64,000 nucleotides of DNA, from the NCBI GenBank assembly GCA_028280225.1, contig JANQMF010000026.1:1-64000 (forward strand), in the 5' to 3' direction. Shown here piece by piece: positions 58,672 through 64,000 of this stretch. Both the position numbers and the translations under genes were made by a program. The notes beneath the pieces were generated by a model that saw only the letters and a program-made list of their open reading frames with translations, was not told the DNA's origin and searched no databases. The stretch's first letter is position 1; each line of letters opens with the position of its first letter. Source of the stretch: Pseudomonadales bacterium (GTDB lineage Bacteria > Pseudomonadota > Gammaproteobacteria > Pseudomonadales > Azotimanducaceae).

Positions 58672-59409
58672 TTACCGGTGGTGTGTGTAGATTTGTCTGG
58701 CCCAGGCAATTGCCGGATGGTCCTTGAACTGGTTGAGTACCTCTTTTACTTTTGCGGGAATGGGTTCAGGGCGCTTCATATCCGGGTGATCAACTTGAGC
58801 AACCGGAGCGAGGAGGGCGGCTGCGGTCAGATCAGCAATGCAGAAACTGTCGCCCACCAGGTAGCCGGTGGCCCCGGTCTGCTCCGTCAGCCAATCCAGA
58901 AGTTCCCTGGTTTGGGCCATACAGGCGGCAATATTCCCGGGGTCGTCTACACCGTTACCCTTTGCCATCAAACCCCGGGCCAGGGGAAATGCCGCGCGAT
59001 AAAGTACCTGTTTAAACCGGGACTTGTTCCCGGCAAACATGTCACACAGATAATCCGCTTCGTGAATGAGTCCGGAAAATAACGCGGTGCGTACCGCGGG
59101 GCCCAGCTTGATATCCAGGTTTGTCTGAATCGATAGGGCCTGTTGCCGGGCGGACGGGTCCGCGGGATAGAGCGGCGGATTGGGATAAGCGGTTTCCAGA
59201 CAATCGATAATTGCCGCGGAGCCGGCAACAATCTGCTTATCCAGCTCCAGCACCGGTGTCTGGGTTTGACCCGACAACTTCTTTATTGACCTCATATGAG
59301 GCCCGGGCAGGTAGGTTTTGCGGTGGTGACCAATGCCCTTGAAATCCAGGGTCCAGCGCACTTTTTCGTTGAAATGGGAGTAGGCAAATTGGTGCAGTAT
59401 CACGTTCAC
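58672..59409 (-). CDS. glutathione S-transferase
   Basis: 245 residues from GTG 59409, preceded by AGGGGAAG. The N-terminal thioredoxin domain has ILHQFAYSHFNEKVRWTLDFKGIGHHRK, then TQTPVLELDKQIVAGSAAIIDCLE with the G-site Pro and SxxI motif; the helical C-terminal domain contains GYLVGDSFCIADLTAAALLAP. Lies divergent from the TetR gene at 59487, with a large palindrome between, so TetR probably regulates it. Substrate unknown. Confidence 0.9.
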   Translation of the reverse strand: MNVILHQFAYSHFNEKVRWTLDFKGIGHHRKTYLPGPHMRSIKKLSGQTQTPVLELDKQIVAGSAAIIDCLETAYPNPPLYPADPSARQQALSIQTNLDIKLGPAVRTALFSGLIHEADYLCDMFAGNKSRFKQVLYRAAFPLARGLMAKGNGVDDPGNIAACMAQTRELLDWLTEQTGATGYLVGDSFCIADLTAAALLAPVAQVDHPDMKRPEPIPAKVKEVLNQFKDHPAIAWARQIYTHHR

Positions 59410-59425
59410 GGTCTTCCCCTGGCTA

Positions 59426-59473
59426 TTAAATGTTGATTATCATATTATGAAATATATGATAATCAACATTTAA
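59426..59473. promoter_or_regulatory. 20-bp-arm palindrome, probable TetR operator
   Basis: Perfect inverted repeat with 20-base arms at 59426-59445 and 59454-59473, spacer 59446-59453. It occupies the whole 77-base gap between the divergent GST and TetR start codons, the usual position of a TetR autoregulatory operator that also blocks the GST promoter. It could also form a strong DNA cruciform or RNA hairpin. Confidence 0.85.
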
Positions 59474-59486
59474 ATAGGACGTAGTT

Positions 59487-60074
59487 TTGGCAAGGTATTC
59501 TCCGGAACATAAGGGCAGATCCCGGCAGCGCCTGTTGACGGCGGCGGCCGGGCTGTTTCGGCAGCACGGGTATGCGGGAATTGGTATTAATGATCTGTGC
59601 GCGGCTGCCGGTCTGACCCGGGGTGCCTTCTATGGCCACTTTGGTTCCAAGGCTGCGTTATTTGCCGCGGTCATTGGCGGGGCCCATGATTTTGTCCGCC
59701 GCCTGCGTAATCGCCCGGGTGCCACCACCCGGGAGCTAAGTCAGCAGGCAGCGGGTGTGGCCTGTGATTATCTGGCACCAAAAAACCGCAAGGCCGTCAT
59801 CTCCGGATGTTCGCTTGCTGCTCTGGCCATTGATACCAGTCGTGCTGATGCCGGCAGCCAGCAGGCTTACGCCAGGGCGGTCCGCGCCGTGATTGATGAG
59901 ATGCGTCGCGGTCAGCATGGCCCCTCTACCGATATCCAGTCCGCTCGGGCGGCCATTGCCCTGTGTGTTGGCGGGCTGTTGATCAACAACGCCTGTGGCG
60001 CTGATCCCGAGGGTAAAAAAGTGGCCAAGGCAGCCCAGCGCGAGGTCACGCGCTTGTTAACCCATGCAGGTTAA
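59487..60074 (+). CDS. TetR family transcriptional regulator
   Basis: 195 residues, TTG start with TAGGAC upstream. HTH: GYAGIGINDLCAAAGLTRGAFYGHFGSKAALFAA, with the common FYGHFGSK. The C-terminal part (SGCSLAALAIDTSRADAGSQ) is of the type that binds small aromatic or hydrophobic inducers. Divergent from the GST gene with the long palindrome between them; likely represses both. Confidence 0.9.
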   Translation: MARYSPEHKGRSRQRLLTAAAGLFRQHGYAGIGINDLCAAAGLTRGAFYGHFGSKAALFAAVIGGAHDFVRRLRNRPGATTRELSQQAAGVACDYLAPKNRKAVISGCSLAALAIDTSRADAGSQQAYARAVRAVIDEMRRGQHGPSTDIQSARAAIALCVGGLLINNACGADPEGKKVAKAAQREVTRLLTHAG

Positions 60075-60193
60075 CGCTGCCTTTATCAGCACCCTCATTG
60101 CGCCTGATTGTTTAGCGGTAAAAGATTAGGGGGTTCAGAGCGGGATTGGTTGACTTGCTTGCCCGGCTTTAACAATATCCTGAGTTTGTGCGA

Positions 60194-60808
60194 ATGTTAG
60201 GGGAGCCGTTTGCAAACTCAATACCCAAAGTTTCTCAGGCTGTATCGTTGACCCAGGTCCAGTTCACTCTGGCCGGTTTGGCTGTCGTGGCGGTGGTCAT
60301 TCTCGGGTGGCTATTGTTTGTGCGTATCCGGCGTCAACAGAATTCGGGGCTGAATCTGCTGTTGCGTGAACTGAGCGAAGAGACGTTGTCTAATTGTTTT
60401 ATTCCCGATGGCGTTGGAGGAGAAATCCATATCGATTACCTGTTGTTGACCAAACACGGGCTGTTGCTGCTGGAAACACAGGATTTTAGCGGCTTGATAT
60501 TTGCGGGTGACCGGCTGGATACCTGGAGTGCCACCTCCAAGCAGGGACGCATCACCTTTGAAAACCCAATTCCGGTATTGCAACAGCGTGCCACGGCGGT
60601 GGCCTTGCTGAGTCAGGATGCACCTTTGGAGGCCAGAGTGCTATTCACCAACACCGTCACCTTTCCCAAGGGTCACCCCAAGGCGGTATCGACGGTCGCC
60701 GGCCTGCTTGACGAATTTAACGGCATCGAGACGGGCAGGCAGGCCGCCGCTGACGCCTCCCTGTATACGGCCTGGGACAATATCAAGGCCAAGGCGTCCT
60801 ATTCCTGA
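60194..60808 (+). CDS. membrane-anchored NERD-domain protein
   Basis: 204 residues from ATG 60194 (GTG 60188 also possible). One membrane span (FTLAGLAVVAVVILGWLLFVRI) is followed by a NERD domain: GGEIHIDYLLLTKHGLLLLETQDFSGLIFAGDRLDTWS. NERD domains are nuclease-related, with a D/E-x-K core; here the ETK position reads ETQ, so a nuclease role is doubtful. Many bacterial NERD proteins are membrane-anchored and of unknown function. Stands alone between the TetR gene and the SDR gene. Confidence 0.8.
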   Translation: MLGEPFANSIPKVSQAVSLTQVQFTLAGLAVVAVVILGWLLFVRIRRQQNSGLNLLLRELSEETLSNCFIPDGVGGEIHIDYLLLTKHGLLLLETQDFSGLIFAGDRLDTWSATSKQGRITFENPIPVLQQRATAVALLSQDAPLEARVLFTNTVTFPKGHPKAVSTVAGLLDEFNGIETGRQAAADASLYTAWDNIKAKASYS

Positions 60809-60924
60809 TCCCACCCCCATGTATGGCAAGAGGCGCGGCAACAGCATTGCGGTAAAAATGATATCTGGCAAATTTATGTCATCGGGCTTAGGGTGCAAAG
60901 CCTCTTTTGGGACGGGGGACACGC

Positions 60925-61695
60925 ATGCCCAGGTTGGATGAGAAAATCTGTTTGGTTACCGGCGGTGCCTCCGGACTTGGCCGGGGAATAGCCCAACGTT
61001 TTGTTGAAGAAGGTGCGCGGGTGATGCTCACGGATGTGAATGCTCAAGCCGGCCCCGGGGTGGCGGAAGAACTTGGCACGGTCTTCCGGGTCCACGATGT
61101 CAAGGAAGAGACGGCCTGGATGCGGGTGATGGACGAGGTTGTGGCTGAATTTGGGGCACTGGATGTATTAGTCAATAATGCCGGCATATTTTCGAACTGC
61201 CCGGTTGAAGACACCACTTTGGAATCTTGGCAGGAGGTATTGGACGTTAACCTCACGGGTGTTTTTCTGGGGTGTAAACATGGTGTCCGGGTGATGAAAA
61301 ACAACCCCGGGGGCCCCCGGGGTTCAATTATTAATCTGTCATCGGTGGTGGGATTGCGGGGCCAGCTAGGGGGTTCTGCTTATAGTGCCAGTAAGGGTGG
61401 CGTGCGTCTGTTGACTAAAACCGTGGCTCTCGAAAATGCCGCTCGGCGGATTCGTTGTAACTCAATTCATCCGGGAATTATCGACACACCGATCATGGCG
61501 CCGATGTTTTCGGCGGCACCGGACCCTTCCGCCTTACGCCGGCACATCGAAGGGACACTACCCGTGGGCTATATGGGTGACCCTGCACATGATGTGGGGA
61601 ATATGGCGGTATATCTGGCGTCAGATGAAAGTGACTATGTGACCGGGGCGGAAATGGTGGTAGACGGGGGAATGACCATTGGTCTGCCCGGCTAG
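60925..61695 (+). CDS. short-chain dehydrogenase/reductase
   Basis: 256 residues from ATG 60925, behind a GACGGGGGA ribosome site; TTG 60907 is in frame but unlikely. Classical SDR: TGGASGLGRGIA for NAD(P), NNAGIF, the catalytic Ser in IINLSSVVG, and YSASKGG (Tyr/Lys). The C-terminal DYVTGAEMVVDGGMTIG is typical of 3-oxoacyl-ACP/steroid-type reductases. The stop overlaps nothing and the next gene (PbpG-like) begins 53 bases later on the same strand, so the two may be cotranscribed by chance. Substrate unknown. Confidence 0.92.
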   Translation: MPRLDEKICLVTGGASGLGRGIAQRFVEEGARVMLTDVNAQAGPGVAEELGTVFRVHDVKEETAWMRVMDEVVAEFGALDVLVNNAGIFSNCPVEDTTLESWQEVLDVNLTGVFLGCKHGVRVMKNNPGGPRGSIINLSSVVGLRGQLGGSAYSASKGGVRLLTKTVALENAARRIRCNSIHPGIIDTPIMAPMFSAAPDPSALRRHIEGTLPVGYMGDPAHDVGNMAVYLASDESDYVTGAEMVVDGGMTIGLPG

Positions 61696-61747
61696 TGGTG
61701 TATCCTGGCCAACGGACACAAATAAAAGCAGGAATGACGGAGAGCAG

Positions 61748-62620
61748 ATGAAAAAATGGGGACCATGCGCATGTCTGATATGGATGCTGTCGGGTGTAGC
61801 GGGGGCACAGGAGCTGCCACTGGCTTCGGTGAGTGCCATGGTGGTGGGCCTGGATACCGGTGAGGTTCTTTTCGACAAGCACGCGGACACCGTTTTACCC
61901 ATTGCCTCCATCACAAAGTTGATGACGGGACTGGTGGTGGTTGAATCCGGTGCAGACCTCGACGCGTGGCTGACCGTTGCGGATTGGGATACCCAACTGG
62001 CTAAGAATGCCTATTCCAGAATACGTTTAACGTCCCAGGCCCGCCGCAAAGACCTGCTGAAAATTGCTCTGATGTCCTCGGAAAACAGAGCCGCATACAA
62101 CTTAGGCGTCCACCATTCCGGTGGGGTGAAGGGCCTGGTGGCCGCCATGAACAAAAGAGCAGCCACCCTGGGCATGCAAGATACCCGGTTTGCTGATACC
62201 ACCGGATTGTCGGCGGAAAATAAATCCTCCGCCCGGGATCTGGCAGCGTTGTTGGCGGCTGCCCACCAGCATCCTGTGCTGCGTGAATATTCCACCACCC
62301 GGCAGCATACCGTTTATTTTCGCAAACCCCGATACAAGCTGGGTTATGGCAATACCAATCCGCTTCTGGGCAGTTCAAGGTGGGAAGTCAGCATGACCAA
62401 AACCGGTTATCTGACTGAAGCGGGTAGATGTCTGGTGATGGTTACCAGGATGAATGGCCAGCCGGTTGCGGCGGTATTTCTGAATTCCTTCGGCAAGCGG
62501 TCTCCCCTGGGGGATGCAGGCAGGGTCCGGCGCTGGCTGGAACAGGGTATTCAAAGTTCGGTGGCCACCGCGGCCAGGGCGCATGAGCAAAAAGTACGTG
62601 CGTCTCTGGGCTTGTTATAG
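61748..62620 (+). CDS. pbpG: D-alanyl-D-alanine endopeptidase (PbpG/PBP7-like)
   Basis: A 290-residue low-molecular-weight penicillin-binding protein that cleaves peptidoglycan cross-links in the periplasm. The signal peptide (LIWMLSGVAGA, cleaved before QELP) is followed by the serine peptidase S11 motifs: SITK (Ser54, Lys57), SEN (Ser111, Asn113) and KTG (218-220) in SMTKTGYL. Start ATG 61748 preceded by CGGAGAG. A longer frame to 61679 overlaps the SDR stop region and is not needed. Confidence 0.92.
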   Translation: MKKWGPCACLIWMLSGVAGAQELPLASVSAMVVGLDTGEVLFDKHADTVLPIASITKLMTGLVVVESGADLDAWLTVADWDTQLAKNAYSRIRLTSQARRKDLLKIALMSSENRAAYNLGVHHSGGVKGLVAAMNKRAATLGMQDTRFADTTGLSAENKSSARDLAALLAAAHQHPVLREYSTTRQHTVYFRKPRYKLGYGNTNPLLGSSRWEVSMTKTGYLTEAGRCLVMVTRMNGQPVAAVFLNSFGKRSPLGDAGRVRRWLEQGIQSSVATAARAHEQKVRASLGLL

Positions 62621-62643
62621 GCGACCTTGGCGGCCGGCATGTT

Positions 62644-63846
62644 TTACGGGGGTGCGTCGTTTGCGGTATTGAGCCACTCAACGGTATCTCGATAAGCGTG
62701 CACCACGTCCGCCCAAGCTAAGCCCAGGTGCTTCAATTTGGCCCACGCTAAGCTGCTCCAGTTGGCTTCCTGTAGCTGCTGAGCGGTATCCAGCAGAGTG
62801 CCGATCTCCCCCTCGCGTTGTAACAGTGCTGCCTTGATCTCTTCGGTCAGCGGCAGGGCCGGAATCAGCTCGGCCAGGGGTGCATCAAAGTAGGCGTCGC
62901 AGCAGGAGAGTACCGCCACCATGTGAAAGACATCCGGCGGTGTGTGGCTGGCTGACACTTTTCCCAGCTCCTCACATATACGGGCCCTTACAGCGGTATA
63001 ACGCTGTAATTCCGCGGGTTTTTCGTCAAGTTGGGTGAAGGCCATCAGGGTTGCCAGGCTGCGTATCTTGTTCATGCCCAAGCGGATAATCGCTTGTTTC
63101 ACTGAGTCAATTCTGGCGCTGCGGGCGTAGGCTGTGGTATTCACCAGTTGCAGGATCTTATAGGTGAGCCCGGAATCTTCCATGATGATGGCTTCCAGGT
63201 CAGCGGGTTCCATATGGGTGTCTTGCAGGGCGGCGATCACTGCCAGCACAGCAGCTTTGTTGGGGCCAATGGTTTGGCCTTCAACCAGTTGGGGGCGTGC
63301 AAAAAAATAACCTTGGAATAACTCAAACCCCAGGCTTTTGCAGGCCTGAAACATTTGATGGGTTTCAACTTTTTCGGCCAACAGGGTGATGCCCTGGTTG
63401 CGGATATCATGCAGTTGTTGGTGAATGTTCTGGGGTGGAGTATCGATGACGTCGACTTTGACAATTTGGGCACATTCCAGCATTGGGCGCATGGCCGGTA
63501 TATAGTCGTCCAAGGCGATGGTGTAGCCACGCTTGTGCAGTTTGTGTAACTCGCGGATAACTTCGTCACAAGGTTGCACGTCTTCGAGCACCTCGATAAC
63601 CAGCTGACCCGGGTCCAGGGGTGGAATGTGGTAGAGCAGGTCCTGAGGAAAATTTACAAAGGCGGGCTTGTGGTCTGTGATATCAGCCAACTGGTGCTGA
63701 TCCAGGGCACTCAGCAGCACACTGGCGCTGGCTGCTTCGCCACTGACTGTTTCCTTGCCCCGGAACAACAGCTCGTAAGCGACAACTTCTTGACGCAAGT
63801 CTAAGATGGGCTGTTGTGCGAACAGGACTTGAAGCGCATCGGCCAT
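62644..63846 (-). CDS. EAL-HDOD domain signalling protein (YuxH-like)
   Basis: A 400-residue protein with an N-terminal EAL domain (FAQQPILDLRQEVVAYELLFRG, IEVLEDVQPCDEV, ALDDYIPAM, VKVDVID) and a C-terminal HDOD domain (LVNTTAYARSARIDSVKQAIIRLGMNKIRSLATLMAFTQ). EAL domains hydrolyse cyclic di-GMP, but in YuxH-type proteins the EAL residues are often degenerate and the protein acts as a sensor or scaffold. Here the E(A)L position is YELL, and some metal ligands look changed. Convergent with the PbpG-like gene. Confidence 0.9.
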   Translation of the reverse strand: MADALQVLFAQQPILDLRQEVVAYELLFRGKETVSGEAASASVLLSALDQHQLADITDHKPAFVNFPQDLLYHIPPLDPGQLVIEVLEDVQPCDEVIRELHKLHKRGYTIALDDYIPAMRPMLECAQIVKVDVIDTPPQNIHQQLHDIRNQGITLLAEKVETHQMFQACKSLGFELFQGYFFARPQLVEGQTIGPNKAAVLAVIAALQDTHMEPADLEAIIMEDSGLTYKILQLVNTTAYARSARIDSVKQAIIRLGMNKIRSLATLMAFTQLDEKPAELQRYTAVRARICEELGKVSASHTPPDVFHMVAVLSCCDAYFDAPLAELIPALPLTEEIKAALLQREGEIGTLLDTAQQLQEANWSSLAWAKLKHLGLAWADVVHAYRDTVEWLNTANDAPP

Positions 63847-63955
63847 GTTCTAATCGATTATCCACTCAAACACCACTTAATAGTGTAGTTGCCCGGGCCG
63901 GGGCAATCCGCCGAGCGTGCTAAAACGTTAACTGTGTCTTGTACTTGCCAAAAAC

Positions 63956-64000
63956 CTAGCGTTTGACCTTGCCAAACAAATCCACCAGCTCGGCAAATTT
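63956..64000 (-). CDS. 3' end of an unidentified gene
   Basis: The minus strand from the right edge reads KFAELVDLFGKVKR and stops with TAG at 63956-63958. Only 14 residues are visible, ending a longer gene outside the window. A basic, helical C-terminus; identity cannot be inferred. Confidence 0.45.
   Translation of the reverse strand, partial: KFAELVDLFGKVKR

Overview
The window looks like a chromosomal segment of a marine-type gammaproteobacterium, probably from the Cellvibrionales neighbourhood (Halieaceae or Spongiibacteraceae-like). This is inferred from the gene mix: several large TonB-dependent receptors (TBDRs) of the 'VTAQR...DVPIAVTAL' type, many CoA-thioester enzymes, glutathione S-transferases, TetR regulators, and an Fbp-type iron transporter preceded by a good Fur box. 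GC is moderate to high. I see no rRNA, tRNA, insertion sequence, phage gene or CRISPR array.

Layout. (1) 1-9.7 kb: acyl-CoA metabolism. A partial luciferase-like oxidoreductase, acyl-CoA dehydrogenase, secreted sugar-dehydrogenase-like propeller, CaiB/BaiF CoA-transferase and TetR regulator are followed by an AMP-forming ligase (opposite strand). Then come two overlapping MaoC half-genes, a malyl-CoA-lyase-like enzyme and an alpha/beta hydrolase. The two MaoC ORFs align in order with the two halves of mesaconyl-CoA hydratase, so this may be a C4/C5 mesaconyl/methylmalyl-CoA module. (2) 9.7-15.5 kb: an island of small, signal-peptide-bearing, cysteine-containing proteins of unknown function, an outer-membrane barrel and an orphan lipoprotein secretin. 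One member (13944) has a clear paralogue at 28.4 kb. (3) 15.6-28.4 kb: a TetR/GST pair, esterase, metallo-beta-lactamase fold hydrolase, SDR, acetyltransferase-like protein, a TBDR with a histidine-rich plug, a large coiled-coil membrane protein, and an HxlR regulator beside two tautomerase-fold genes.

(4) 28.4-35.9 kb: an iron region. It holds an fbpB-like permease, fbpC-like ATPase, Fur box, fbpA-like binding protein, PiuC-like hydroxylase, a Gly/Glu-repeat lipoprotein whose start codon overlaps that of the hydroxylase, and fumC. (5) 35.9-44.8 kb: aromatic catabolism. A copper amine oxidase is followed, after a rearranged 2OG-oxygenase region, by a homoprotocatechuate meta-cleavage cluster: hpaR-like regulator, FAH-family enzyme, hpaE, a two-subunit LigAB-type dioxygenase, hpaF-like isomerase (catalytic proline replaced by alanine) and hpaH. 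Two identical TTAACAGGTTAA sites sit between the divergent promoters. (6) 45.5-55 kb: three large TBDRs in tandem. Two are recent duplicates. A 5 x 24-bp tandem array lies upstream of the first. (7) 55-64 kb: a hot-dog-fold protein, GSTs, a kappa-GST/HCCA-isomerase-like protein, a TetR gene with a 20-bp-arm palindrome, a NERD-domain membrane protein, an SDR, a PbpG-like endopeptidase, an EAL-HDOD signalling protein and the 3' end of another gene.

The main candidates for something undescribed are the secretin plus small secreted protein island (with the paralogue at 28.4 kb), the split hydratase module, and the tandem-repeat-preceded duplicated TBDRs. All functions are assigned from motif and family recognition by eye; no database search was run.
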